DNA from: Anagrus nilaparvatae | Taxonomy: Eukaryota > Arthropoda > Insecta > Hymenoptera > Mymaridae | Assembly: GCA_022575985.1 (NCBI GenBank) | Contig: JAKSXM010000277.1 | Location: forward strand, 496,001 to 560,000 | Reading direction: 5' to 3' | DNA: 64,000 nt | Shown here: in pieces, positions 31,689-43,695 of the stretch | Layout of the letters: every line of letters starts with the position of its first letter | Numbering within the stretch: position 1 is the stretch's first letter | Program-made: the position numbers and the translations under genes | Notes under the pieces: model-generated | Databases searched by the model: none | What the model was told of the DNA's origin: nothing | The model's input: the letters and a program-made list of their open reading frames with translations, nothing else

Positions 31689-33260
31689 TTACCAACAAGT
31701 AGGTTGCATACTAGTTATATCTTTAATAATTGATATCAATGGAAAATTTTTTAAATTTATTTTATTATCTCTTAAATATCTATCAAGATCAAATGATAAT
31801 GTCTCATAAAAATGTAATTCTAAAACATGTGTATCGCCTCGCTTAGTTTTCAAATCATTAATGATTTTAATAATATCATAATGTAAGTATTCACACATGT
31901 CAATGTACAGATTGTTTAAATTTAATAATTTAGTTGTTATATCAATCAAATGATTATTGGTGATTCTGGTGGTTGATAAGTTTAAGACTTATAATTTTCA
32001 GATAAAGCAAATAGCTTTTACACCTTCATCAATAAAATCAGTTTTTCTTAAAATTAACTCTTTGAGACTTTTAAAATAGATATTAATTTTTAAATTTTAT
32101 CTATACAAAATATTTTGGGATCAAACTCATCAGATGAGACATAAATTGTAAATGATCCAATATCTTCAAAACTCTTAAAATATTCTTCACCTTCTGCTGT
32201 TATCAAGTACTTTCCTTCAATAGAAATTCCTAATTTTTTTAATTTTAAACAAGCAGATAAATTTTTCATAAAAACATCAGTTAAATCTTTTACGAAGAAG
32301 TTTCCATAACTTAAATTCTTAAAATGAGCAAGGCTATACGATACATTGTTGTCAATAAATACATCTAAGTCTTCAAGTGTATCAGGTAAATTATCAAAAA
32401 ATTTTTTATTAAATTCTGTAGAAAATAAATGAAATTTAACTAATTTTGTTTGTTTGCCAAATAACTTTAATATTTTACGATCACAAGTAATTTAGTTAAA
32501 TTTTCACCACAACTACTCTCTTGAAGTGCTAATAAAATATTATTATCTGTGGTATTAGGAAAATAATAGTTAAGAAAATCAAATTCATTTAGATTTTTCA
32601 ATTTGGATAAAAAGTAATTAATATTTTCTTTTGAAATAATTTTACCATTAAAAGATAAACTTGTAACTTGATCGGCTGATAAACTAGAAAAACATAATTC
32701 AGCACCTTTTGTAATAAATAATTGAAAAATTTTTTTTTTTCTTAAATAATAATTCAAGAATTTTATTTGTAAAACAACTTCTATGATAATTATCAATTAA
32801 CTTCAATTCATTTATATTTTCACAATTTTCAGAAATTTCTTTTAAAATTTATGAGAAATTAACAGTATGCAAGTTAGTTTTCATATAAACATGGCTTACA
32901 TAGCTTCCTGATCTTTTTAATACATTTTTAAAAAATTTCATATTTATTTTTTTATTGAATGAAAAATTATACTTTGAACACTGATTATACTTATCGATTT
33001 CTAATTTCTTGATATCGCTCCATGAAAGATTACCAATTTCTTGCCATCGCTTGCACACTGCTTCAATCATTAATCTATCTTCTAATGGAAGGTGCTTAAA
33101 AATATTTATTAAACAATCATTATCGATGGTATTGTTAATATTAATCTCCTCCTCAGCCAACGTTAAATTATTAAATTTTTCAGTATCTAAAATATCATAA
33201 TTTTATTAGCATAATGAAAGGTTTTAATTAATATGTTTAAGGCTTACCTGCAGGATTCAT
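31689..33260 (-). pseudogene. F-box/LRR pseudogene (nearly full length)
   Basis: Exon 1 (33260-33248) encodes MNPA, again 13 nt and phase 1 (CAG|GTAAGC). Exon 2 starts at 33186 and contains the F-box (IDNDCLINIFKHLPLEDRL, EAVCKRWQEIGNLSWSDIKK). Leucine-rich sequence continues through shifted frames to 31689. Lesions are a stop near 32850 (after HTVNFS), a frameshift in an A run near 32740, and stops near 32460 and 32095. The C-terminal portion (LLNLNNLYIDMCEYLHYD ... SMQPTCW) stays open. Same gene structure as the neighbour at 30.0-30.7 kb, so the two arose by local duplication. Confidence 0.7.
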
Positions 33261-33364
33261 TTTTTAGGTTTTTTGTGTTGGTGGTGAAAGAAAAACTAAA
33301 AGCTGTATAAATATCTTTCTCAAGATCACGGATAACCTCTTTTCAGCAACCCTCAGTGCAAATA

Positions 33365-34870
33365 AGATTTATCATTAAGTATTCCAGAATCTAAATGTAG
33401 GACATTTTCTTCTTTAAGTATTTCATCTTCTGATTCTTCGACAATATCTTGAGCTATTTCAGCTGAAGGACCTTTACTTTGCACATAAAAAATTTTTTCC
33501 CAACTTTCATCACAACCAGCTTGTTCTTGAAAACTTAATGCTAAATCTTAATTATCGCTCTCTGACCATACTATTAATGTATCCTAAAAAAAAATTGTTT
33601 GTTAATAATTAAAAGATAAAATAAAATTAAATGTATTTTAAATTACCTGTTGTCTTTGAAAAGCAGTATCTGGCATTATTCTACTTTCAAGTAAAATTGT
33701 TCCATCGCTTTCAGGTTTGACCAACAGCGAAATCCCCTTAACCCTTTCAACATAAGAAGATGAAACGTGACCAGTTCCACGATCATCCCATTCTCTATCA
33801 ACATTTCAGGAGGTATCAACATGAACTTGACCAAGCGTTTTTTTGACACAGAACATGAAATTGTAGGACCACTATAAACCTTAATAAATGATAGAGCTGC
33901 TGCAGTTAATAGTTCTTTTAAATTGTAATTAAAATTTTCTGATTTTCCAGCTTTCCAAATAATTGTTGAAATGCAATGAATGTAGACTGCCGGAGGAGAA
34001 ACTAATACATTATTCTCATTATTAATTGAAGATTCAACAACATAATAAAGCCAAATTAAAACTGCTGCTATTCTTGCTTTAGTAGTCAAATCTTGCGTAG
34101 AACACAACTGTTCTATACGACAACCATATTTGTATGGTTTTAGTTTCTTGGCTTAAAATAGTACCTTGAATAATAGGAACTGTTCTATCCGTTGATAATA
34201 TATTGATTACCCAAAGACCAAGAGTCAAAGAATGTAATCCTAATTGAGGTAGAACTCTTTCTAAGTTGGGTGCGAAAAGAGATGGTGCTGGTAATATTAA
34301 TAAACTACAGCAAGCTTTGATTAAACCATCAACAGAAGCTGATGAATTAAAAACTTGTTCATTTAAGTTACTATCTACCGAAGCTACAGATAAACATTGA
34401 TGAAGTAATCTCAACAATCGTAAACTTGTTTTCATAAGTTTCTCTTCGTCAATTGTCTCCAAATTAGATTTTTAAGTCCCAAAAGCTGTTGTTCCTAAAA
34501 ATCGAATTTAGCTTAGACAAATATTTGTTGAGTCTCTTGGTTTATACAGTCTTACTAATACAGAAGTTGCAACTTCTGGCTGAGAAAGAGTTAACTTGAT
34601 AAATGTAAGTCCAGCAGTAGGCATTGGAGGATGAACTGAAGTAAATGATGTATTTGCTTCTCTTGAGACCTCTAAAGCAACCGCTGATGGACAAGCTAAA
34701 ATTATATTTTTAATTTTTATTCAAAATTAATTTATTTATAAAAATAGGTTCTTTTAATATGAAAAGAAAAATTTACTTGATAAAAAAGTTGAATGAGTAT
34801 GAGGTTCTACTTCTTTTAACAAAATAGCACAAGGCAAATGTTTAACTCCAGTTCTACTTTTTTGGGACAA
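33365..34870 (-). pseudogene. BIRC6: BIRC6/Bruce fragment
   Basis: Read right to left: PCAILLKEVEPHTHSTFL (about 34850-34790), then after an intron SAVALEVSREANTSF, PTAGLTFIKLTLSQPEVATS, VRLYKPRDSTNICLS*IRFL (stop where the family has Gln), LRLLRLLHQCLS, and PAVYIHCISTIIWKAGK (about 34000). An acidic segment ([16 protein letters not shown]) follows near 33420. The order and spacing match the long middle region of BIRC6, the giant BIR-UBC ubiquitin ligase that restrains apoptosis; this part carries a galactose-binding-like fold and helical repeats. Only a small piece of the roughly 4,800-residue protein is present, with stops and frameshifts and with introns kept. Confidence 0.75.
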
Positions 34871-34969
34871 AAAGAACAGACCTTATATAGTGGAGCAAAG
34901 GTGGTCATTCTTGCTGATTGGCTCCGCCATTTTGAGCCGCGGGACATTTAAATTAATTACTTATACGCA

Positions 34970-35755
34970 CTCTGATGCTACTTTTCATTGGAAATTTAAA
35001 ATATTAAAAAATTAAATGAATATTATTTATTGAAAAATGTTAATTTATATCCTTAAAATAAAATGATTTTCGTAAAAAATAAGTATTTTTTAATTAATAA
35101 GGGTATACTTTTACACAGTCTTCTTATGCTTCTTAGCGCAAAAATTAAAATTAATGTTATTTAATTCTTTTATTTTCTTAATTTGCATGCCGAAAAATAT
35201 TTATTGTTTTGAATGCGGTTCATTTTTAAGCAAAAAAAGCATGTAAATAAATTTTTATATCACTTTAAATGCAATTATCAGTATTATAGAAATGTAGGTT
35301 ATGTTATTCGAACAATCTATTTAACATGTAACATAACTATTTTACATGTGATTTTTAATAAAAAATAATGTTTTTATTATTACTAAAGTTTAAAATTTTT
35401 AAAAATTAATTTTATATTATTCGGTGCAGAAATACAAAAATAAATTTTTAATTTTAGCGCTACGAAGCATAAGAAGACCATGTTAATTTACACCTCGTTA
35501 ATCAATTTCTCATTCATATTCCCCGTTTAGAATGAAAACATGAAATTTTAAAAAAGTTTTTCGAAAAAAAGTATTTCATTTTTCTGTATGATAATAGTAC
35601 GAAATATTTAAAAAAAATATTTGTTTTATATTTGGGAGAAAAAAAAATTCGTCATTTTCTAGTATCTCCTAATACTTGTCTCTGCTTATTTCCACCCCTT
35701 CACTATAAAAATACCATCATTTGTTTTCTCTTTTAGCTTGCGTAAAAAATTTTTT
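34970..35755 (+). repeat. Duplicated 5' block, copy 2 (promoter region of the 35.9 kb gene)
   Basis: Counterpart of 13870-14660, from TGCTACTTTTCATTGG through TTTTAGCTTGCGTAA. It abuts the 5' limit of the BIRC6 fragment on its left and precedes the ATG at 35858. Confidence 0.7.
35110..35486. mobile_element. TIR element, copy C
   Basis: Ends TCTTCTTATGCTTCTTAGCG and, inverted, CTTCTTATGCTTCG. Same family as at 10566 and 14047, within the duplicated block. Confidence 0.65.
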
Positions 35756-35857
35756 TTCCTTAGATATAGTTACTATTAACAAATTATAAATACACTACAT
35801 TTGTTTATTTTAATTTCAATATTAAATATTAAGAGTTACACAAAATAATTATAAAAA

Positions 35858-36097
35858 ATGGATCTTTCTGTAAAAGATGAATTAATAATAGAGTACGTCA
35901 AAATATTAGAAAATTTAAAATCTGAAAATAAGAAACTATATGAAGATAATAAAAAAATTACCGAGATGTACTGTAAACTAGTCGAAGATTACAAAAAACT
36001 TGTTAAAAAAACTATCAAAAATAACGAAATAATCAAAAGTATCCAAGACGAAAGGATTAACCTAGTTAACTCACAAGTTCGTGAAAATCAAATATAA
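35858..36097 (+). CDS. Small coiled-coil protein (79 aa)
   Basis: A single exon: MDLSVKDELIIEYVKILENL, then Lys/Glu-rich heptads (KSENKKLYEDNKKITEMY ... VKKTIKNNEIIKSIQDER). The sequence predicts a continuous coiled coil with no signal peptide or membrane segment. It resembles, weakly, the coiled-coil product at 56663-60656 (Y(E/Q)(D/E)..K...(M/L)Y pattern). Upstream DNA is shared with the small gene at 14688. Function unknown. Confidence 0.5.
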   Translation: MDLSVKDELIIEYVKILENLKSENKKLYEDNKKITEMYCKLVEDYKKLVKKTIKNNEIIKSIQDERINLVNSQVRENQI

Positions 36098-37485
36098 TAA
36101 AAAAATAACTGTTTACAAATAACCTTAAAAATAGGTTACCTGAAAAAATGCAATTAATTAATAAAATACATCCTCTGCGCATTCAATAAAAATAAATATG
36201 TTGATAATATTTATTCAAGGAAATTTAAAAAAAAAGTTTATGAAAAATAATATTCTCGATTTGTTACTGAATAAGCAAAATAAAATTATTTTTAAAATTT
36301 TAAATTATTGTTTAAAAAATGTATTATTACAATTCCTTAAATATAATAATAATGTACCTATTTATTTACTATTAATGTGTTATCAATATTTTTATGTACA
36401 CGCATTCATAAATAAAAAATCGTTATAAATATTATTTCTTTTTTGGAATTTCAATACCAAATAGGTCAAAAATCACGTGTTGATTGTCAATGTTTTTGCA
36501 ACATTGGTCCAACATGGATGCTAGAGAAAAGGTCTTCAAATAGGTTATGCAATTGAGGAAAATTTGAAATTAAAGGGCCAAAGGTCACATGTGGAATATA
36601 GGTAGGGAATAATGACAATTTTTTTTACGCTGTTGATTCTAAGAATTCAGAAATCCAAGGTTATTGTACTTGTGCTTATTTTAAAACTAAGAATCCATAG
36701 ATTTGTTTGATTAAAAGTATTTTATAAATTGTTAGCTCCAAAATAATTATTATTTCCTAAATTTAAGGTCGCCCTTTCCACCTCGGGATGTTTTTTGCGC
36801 AGCATATTTTTAATTAAATATTTAAATGTATAATGAATTTATTTTTTCTTACCTAATTCGTTCATGAATTCAAAAAAATTTTTTTAATTATCATGAATAT
36901 GATCGTTGTTTTCAGGTAGTTTAAAAAACTTCAGAAAATCTACAAAAAGTAACCACAATTTTCGAAATTATTTTTATGCTACATTTAAATTTAAAAACTA
37001 TATGTAAAACTCTGCTAGATAAAAAAAACTTCTGAAGAGAAAAAAAATTTTACAATGACATTTAGGCAACTTATATCGTAAATTTTAGGTTTTAATTTAC
37101 CTTGTCTTGAAAAACATATTCTATTAAAAAAAAACCTGTTACTGAACTAATAAAATTTTTTTTGTTGAATTTATTAATTTTTTCGTAGCTGTAAATTAAA
37201 TATTTAAAATAAATTTTAAATGAATTTTAAAATAAATACTTATTTTTAATAAAAATTTTTAAAATAAATTTTTAAAATAAATTTTAAATAAAGGAAAAAT
37301 AAATTCAGTAAATTTCAGTAAATTTATGGGGCAATTATTTTATGAATATTATAATAATGGAGTGTATATATAGTTTGGATTTTCGAGTCTCGGAATGTAC
37401 CCCAAATTATGTTAGATCGAAAGTATATATTATATATAAAATTTGATTTTAACGTTTTAATTTTTTTTAAAAAGCTATTACTATT
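36098..37485. other. Intergenic, no gene; one end resembling the INTS4-inserted element
   Basis: AT-rich. TTTTTTGCGCAGCATATTTT near 36790 resembles the subterminal part of the element at 42631-43348, suggesting a decayed relative. Short ORFs here look like AT-rich chance. Confidence 0.35.
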
Positions 37486-37713
37486 TTTCTGACGCTTTTT
37501 AAAGGGCATAAGTTTGTGAAGCTACATTTAATTTATCCAATAATATCCAGTGACCCGCTTTTAATCTTTCCAGGCAAAAGTTCCTCCTTTGCCACCTTCT
37601 ACTGGAAGGTCAGCACCAAATATGTCTGATACATCTGTTTGATCGCTTATATTTATTTTAAGAACTGTATGACCTGATGCTTTTGCTAATGCTGTTACTA
37701 AACTAGTTTTCAT
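37486..37713 (-). pseudogene. MDN1: Midasin (MDN1/Rea1) AAA-domain fragment
   Basis: MKTSLVTALAKASGHTVLK follows a degraded Walker A (GKTSL expected), then NISDQTDVSDIFGADLPVEG and FAWKD, then a stop. In a shifted frame AGHWILLDKLNVASQ covers the Walker B region (family DELNLA). Midasin is the dynein-like AAA ATPase that matures pre-60S ribosomes. Only about one third of one AAA module remains, with at least one stop/frameshift. Confidence 0.75.
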
Positions 37714-38007
37714 AAAAAAATTTATTTTCTTGCATTAGTTAAATTTTAAATGATTGTTAAGTGTCTAAAGATAAATCAAATATCGTTTTTTGAAAGATGA
37801 AATGGAAAATGCAAAATTACTTGGCGGAAAATTGAAAATTTGTGAAAAATGATTTTTTAAAAATTGTTATTTTTCAATTTTGGTGCTTTGAAAATAAATT
37901 TACTAAAAAAAATGATTTCATATGCTTAAAGTATATAAGAAAAAATAAAATTTGAGACCAGAAGAATCTGTTTTAGCTCCACATGTACGTCCCTGGCTAT
38001 GGTCCCT

Positions 38008-38114
38008 GGACGCTACACACATATGTGGTATCGAGTCACACTCAAACCAAAGAATATATATATGTAATATTCTTTGGTAAAAGTGTGACTCGATAACATA
38101 TGTAGTCAGCGCCC
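38008..38114. repeat. Hairpin MITE
   Basis: The arms CATATGTGGTATCGAGTCAC and GTGACTCGATAACATATG, each continuing into CCAAAGAATAT / ATATTCTTTGG, pair almost fully around a short AT loop. Outer parts (GGACGCTAC / GTCAGCGCC) pair partly. Confidence 0.6.
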
Positions 38115-38823
38115 ACAATGTAAAAAAATATTATAATTAAAAAAAAAAATTATATTATCTTAGATTTTATAGGTAACTCTAATCAAATATTAAAATAAAT
38201 TTTTAAGGCCTATATTGTTTATAATAATTATCGTGTGTATAAATATGACCTTAAAAGTCTAACATTTATGTAACTTATGTTGAAAGTTATTATAAGAAAT
38301 TATTTTATTTAAAATCTATTAATAAAATAATAAAATAAAATTTTACGTAGAAAAAAATTTTTTAAATTCATTATTTTTGTAAATATTTTTTTAAAAATTA
38401 AAAGTAAATACTTATACACAAACATGAATTTCATCATTTGAAATTTGAATAAAAAAAAGCATAAAAAAAAGAATCAAGGAAAATGCGATATTCTTTTATT
38501 TCTAATCAACAAAAATTTTGGAATGCTGAATTTCATTTTATTATATTCATCTTGTGCTTCTTTGAATAAATTAAAATTTGTTAAAAAAGGATTTCTAGAA
38601 TCCAAATAAAATTAAAAGGTAAATTATTTTAATAATGTATATTTTTATAATTTAAAGATTTTTTTAACTACATTGAAAGCGAAAAATTCATAACCTTACA
38701 ATTGCATAAATTCGCTAAATATTATAAATATTATAATTAGCAAAATTTGTAAAGGTACAAATTACAAAGTTACAATTTATCTTCGGTTTTATAATTATAC
38801 AAATTTTTATTATTTTTAAATAG
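38115..38823. other. Intergenic, putative promoter of the 38.8 kb gene
   Basis: AT-rich; no other coding signal. TTTTAAATAG lies directly before the ATG at 38824. Confidence 0.3.
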
Positions 38824-39754
38824 ATGTCCTCTAAACATGAACAGTTTTTACAACATTTTTTAAAAAATAATATTGACCTAATAAGAAGGTGGCAAAATAT
38901 GGAAAACAACGGATATCAGCATTGCTACAACGACGAGGCTTTTATAAATATGGTGAATCAATTTAATCAAATAATTGAGAAGTATGAGAACGATGATGTT
39001 AAGTATAAAAAATATCTCAATGTCCGCCAAATGTGGTGGGTAAGTATTTCAAAAAATTGCTTTGTTTAGAAATACACTGGTATCGAGTCCGGCTCTTTCC
39101 CACTCCAAAATATAATTGTAGCTGTGGAACGGCGATTTTTATAATTTTAGGTTAAGTTTCAATTGAATTGAATAAGCTAAAATTTTTCATAAAATATAAT
39201 AATTAACATAAAATAAGTAATTATATAATCAGCAATCAGCATTACAATTTAAAATATATATTTGAACAATTAAAATTTTTTAAAAAAAGGATAGGTTAAT
39301 ATTGTTTGTTTTCAATTGAAGCCAGACCTACCTAACTCCAATTTTCTTTTGGAGTATATACTATATAGGGAAGTGCCGGATTCAATAGTGCAATAATGAA
39401 TAATGTTATGTGTAATCACATCTCTATTACGAGACATACACTTATGCATGCTTTAAAACTATAATTGACAACAATTACTGTATGGATAATGTTTTAAAAT
39501 TTATTTTAAAATTGAAATATTTAAAATTTTTGTAAATAATATCTGTGGACAATTATTTAAATTAAAATTTACTATTCCTTAATTTAACAATTTCTTTTAA
39601 AATCCAAAAATTTGTAAATGCATTATCTGTAACCTATAATTTATGTAAATAATTATTAACGTATTTTGTACGTAATTTTTTTCAGTTGCTAGTGGATCAA
39701 GGGGCAATCACTCTAAAGCACCAGTATTTAAGATTCGATCAATATACATATTGA
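38824..39754 (+). CDS. Small two-exon protein, paralogue of the 14.7 kb gene (94 aa)
   Basis: Exon 1 38824-39039 (MSSKHEQFLQHFLKNNIDLI ... LNVRQMWW) and exon 2 39686-39754 (LLVDQGAITLKHQYLRF...), phase 0, donor GTAAGT and acceptor TTTTTTCAG. It shares start, exon break, and aromatic/Asn spacing with the 14688 product (QMWW/QMYK before the junction, short second exon). No stops. No known domain recognised; mostly helical and cytosolic by composition. A TIR element sits in the intron. Confidence 0.55.
39075..39390. mobile_element. TIR element in the intron of the 38.8 kb gene
   Basis: Ends CACTGGTATCGAGTCCGGC and GCCGGATTCAATAGTG are imperfect inverted repeats; ACTCCAAAA and its inverse occur inside. 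No clear target duplication. Confidence 0.45.
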
Positions 39755-40056
39755 TTATAATATATTATACAAAAAGCATCGATTAAAAAATAAATAAAAT
39801 TATATATACTTATTGTTAAATTATAAATTATAATATAAAAATTATAATAAATTTTTTAAAAAATATCATGCATATTTAATTAATGTAAATTTATTAAGTT
39901 ATAATGCGTATGCAAAATATATTTTATTTTTGTTAGATAGATAACTTCAAATCTTTATTTATTTTAATTTTAAAATTCATTTGATTAACCTTTTTAATGA
40001 ATCTAAGAATTTGAAAGATCAGCAAGTACACTTTGAAAGCTAATTATAATATGATG

Positions 40057-40335
40057 CTAAAGCAGTAATGAGTGTTGAATTAAGACCACCAGATCAGAGT
40101 TGCTTAGGTAGTAATAGTTGTTTGAATTCAATTGCTGAAGAACAAGAACACTTTCCACAATTTTCATACCAAGAAACTCACTTTTTGGAGCATGCTCCAT
40201 GGTAAATCCAATTACACGTATAAAACTTCTTAGTTTTATTAAAAGGTAACCAGGAAAATCTTGGAAAGCCCAGCACATTCCTGGCTGTATGGTATTACCT
40301 TGTATAACTGTACGTAGGTTATTACTTTTATGTAT
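40057..40335 (-). pseudogene. SUN-domain fragment
   Basis: The minus strand reads IQGNTIQPGMCWAFQDFPGY then LLIKLRSFIRVIGFTMEHAP. This matches the SUN-domain core (PG.CWAF.G..GY..I.L......FTLEHI.K), the part of inner-nuclear-membrane SUN proteins that binds KASH partners. Downstream sequence no longer aligns and no coiled coil or membrane part is nearby. A single-exon relic. Confidence 0.6.
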
Positions 40336-41150
40336 ATGGAGTACTTAAATTTATTAACGTATAATATCAATTGGTAATAAAAGTCGCCAATAATATGTAC
40401 CACAAAATATTTTTTAAATCTTGGTAATTAATTTAATTTTGACATACAAGAAACTGTTTAATATGCAATTATCTAGTTATTTCTGAAAACTATACATTAG
40501 ACCAAAATAAAAATAATAATTGTTAAAAAAAAACTTGCAAATTTTTGCCAATAAATAAACTTTTTGATGATTTTTTATTATAAATTTTTAATAAAAACTG
40601 ATTCATTTTTTTTTCTTATATTTCAATTATTATTATTTATTTATTATTCTAATTTAATATTTGTTTTTTTTTATTATTCAATAATTTAATTAAAAAAGAG
40701 CTTTTATTAATAAAAGTATTATTTTACTTTTAAATAGCGCGCGGACTTTTAGTGCCGACCTCTATAGTTCAAGCCAAATGCTCGGTCATTCGGTTCTCTC
40801 GAAAAAAATAAAACCTCCTGTTAACTATAGTGAGTTTTTAAATGGGAGTTTCTTGTAAACATAAACAAAAGTGCTGTGCTGTTAATGTTTTTAATATAAG
40901 TACTAATAAAAATCTCGTGCCATTATAATTTATATGTAAATAGATATTTAAAAAAAAATAAAATTAAAAAAAAGTAAATTATCATTATGTTAAAAAACAA
41001 TGTTTTTGTAGATAAAAAAAGTTTTTTATTGTCTTTAATGAAGGTAAAACAATAAAACAATATTTTTAAAAATCTGTTTGCTAAAATTCAATTCACTCTG
41101 ACAGAGCTCAAATTAATTTTTAAGCAATATCTTAAACAATTTTTTACATT
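40336..41150. other. Intergenic, nothing recognised
   Basis: AT-rich sequence before the INTS4 fragment. Confidence 0.4.
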
Positions 41151-42630
41151 AGTTTCAATGTTTCATCCAGAGTTAGAGCATTAGCCATGTCTTTATTAGG
41201 AACTCTAAAAGGTGTTTCACAACCTTACATTAAACAAGTTTTGGATAAAAAACCAAAAAGAGTTGAAGATGAAGAACCTGAAGTAGAGGAAAGAAGTGGA
41301 TCCTGTGGTGCATTTGTATATGGTCTTTAAGATGAATTTTCAGAAGTAAGGCTTGTTACTAATTTTGTTGTACATTTTATATTCTAGTGAATTTTAAAAT
41401 AAATAAAAGACTGAATTTTTTTATTTAATTTATAATAATTTCAAAATTCAATAATTTTTATTAGTTATGAACAGCGGCACTTGAATCCTTATGTATATTT
41501 ACAATAAACCAACCAACAATGTCAAGATATGTTTAATGATGAAACTCAAGATATTCGTTTAAAGGCAATTTATTGCTTAAAAAGGATATTGGAAAGCGTT
41601 AAATTATATGAAGATCAACTTCAAGTTATATTGGGGGCACTTGATGATTTTAGTTACAAAGTACGAGAATGCTTACACTCTATGTTAACAGCAAGTCACT
41701 TAACTACTAAAAATTGCTTAAATATGTGCGTTGTTAAATTACTGGATAATTTAAACCGTTACCCTCAAGATCGAGATAGTATAAGAAATTGTCTAGCAGC
41801 ATTAGGTGCATCTCATCCAAATTTTACATCGCCGATAGTTTCAATGCAGCTGCACATTGTCCCAGTATGCATGCATTATTTACTAGACATTCTTTAGTCA
41901 AACATTATCATTATCTTTGGGATACAATGCCTCAATTAGTACCAATGTTAAGCCCTGCTTTCTTGAGTGGAAAAGATAACAATAGAGAAAATATTGAAAA
42001 CATAAAGGATGATGAAAAGTTTTTAGAACAAATGAGATTAGAAATAGAAAATGCTAAACCAGGAATTAGAGTTTATACTCAACTTTTAGAATCAGTTGCT
42101 ATTGATTGAAATGGATAATGGAATAGAATGGAAGGAGTTGCCAGGCTTACAGCTTTGTACTTTCGTTGTTTGCTATTACTCCAATCAATTGCTAAAGAAT
42201 TGACTGTACCTTCACTTAGATCAGTATCAAATCTAATATGGCTAGCCAAATTAAATTGCTCCACCGAAATTCACAAAAGTAAGAATAGTTTAAATATTTT
42301 ATTCATAAAATATAAAATTTTATAAACAAATTTTAATTTTACAGATTACTGAGACTGTTTACTGGGTTACAAGAAAATGAAATAGCTTTAGCCAATGATA
42401 TTTGGTTAAAATCATTAGCATTAGATTTAATTAGGGCAACCAAGAGTTCAACAGGAAGTGCTCTACCTATTGCTAGACAATTTTTATCTGAAGCATATTC
42501 GCTTCCTCAAGAATGTTCAAAATTACCACCATTTTCAAAAGCATGAATTAATCAAATTCCATCCTTTGGAGAAGCTAAACCAGGTTCATTGACAAGATTA
42601 TTATTACCACTGTTTGCAAATCTTCCTTAA

Positions 42631-43348
42631 GGAGGCTCTATACGCCACTGGGTGTTTTTTACGCAGCATATTTGTAACTGAAATATTTTAACCATGTATT
42701 TATTTATAATAATTTTTTAATGAAAAAATCAATGCTTTTCAGTATTTACTTCAAGAATATGGAAAAAAAAATTAAAGAAATTGAATTTGTTTAAACAAAT
42801 ACAGCCTGTTAAATTTTTGTAATTTTCGGTTCATAAAAGCCTGAGATTCCAGATATGGGCAACTTGGATCAAAATTCTGCTTGGCCCATATTGAAGATCA
42901 TTCAATTTTAGGTGGAGGTATCGTGGGAAATTTTTTGTTAAACCTTTTCAGTAATGAGTTATGGCTAATTATTTATAAATTTTAGAGGATTTTTAAGTGT
43001 TTTTTTATAAACAAATAACTGTAACTCATTACTGAAAAGGTTTAGCCAAAAATTTCCCACGATACCTCCACCTAAAATTGAATGATCTTCAATATGGGCC
43101 AAGCAGAATTTTGATCCAAGTTGCCCATATCTGGAATCTCAGGCTTTTATGAACCGAAAATTACAAAAATTTAACAGGCTGTATTTGTTTAAACAAATTC
43201 AATTTTTTTTATTTTTTTTTCCATATTCTTGAAGTAAATACTGAAAAGCATTGATTTTTTCATTAAAAAATTATTATAAATAAATACATGGTTAAAATAT
43301 TTCAGTTACAAATATGCTGCGTAAAAAACACCCAGTGGCGTATAGAGC
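42631..43348. mobile_element. 718-bp palindromic element in INTS4, 8-bp target duplication
   Basis: Flanked by TTCCTTAA (42623-42630 and 43349-43356). Arms of about 340 bases start GCTCTATACGCCACTGGGTG (left with an extra GGAG) and are near-perfect inverted copies around about 42990. No ORF. Duplication length fits hAT- or P-like transposases. Confidence 0.8.
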
Positions 43349-43695
43349 TTCCTTAAACAGACGAGGAAAAACTTCAAAGGCCATCATCTCTTACAAAATA
43401 TTGTCGAGCAATTATTGAACAACCACTTGGAGATTCTGATACTGCTCTTAAATTTACTGGAGGTCTTATTTTAGGAATCTCTCTAGTTGCAAAAATATTA
43501 AATCTTCAAAATCCTAGTAGAATTAGACTAAAATTAAGAGATCCAGATCAACAAGTGCAATTAATATTACCTTGTGCACCAGATTTAAAATTTCAAAATA
43601 ATGAAAATAACGAGTATATATTAAAAACTACTCTACTTGTATCGCATCAAGTTTGGATGGAAGCTTGCTTTGTTGATGTTTTAATTGCTTTACTA

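Noticed and set aside
36198..36428. 76-codon ORF in intergenic AT-rich DNA
   Set aside because: Composition is almost only Ile, Leu, Lys, Asn, Phe and Tyr as expected from random AT-rich sequence. No homologue or splice context.
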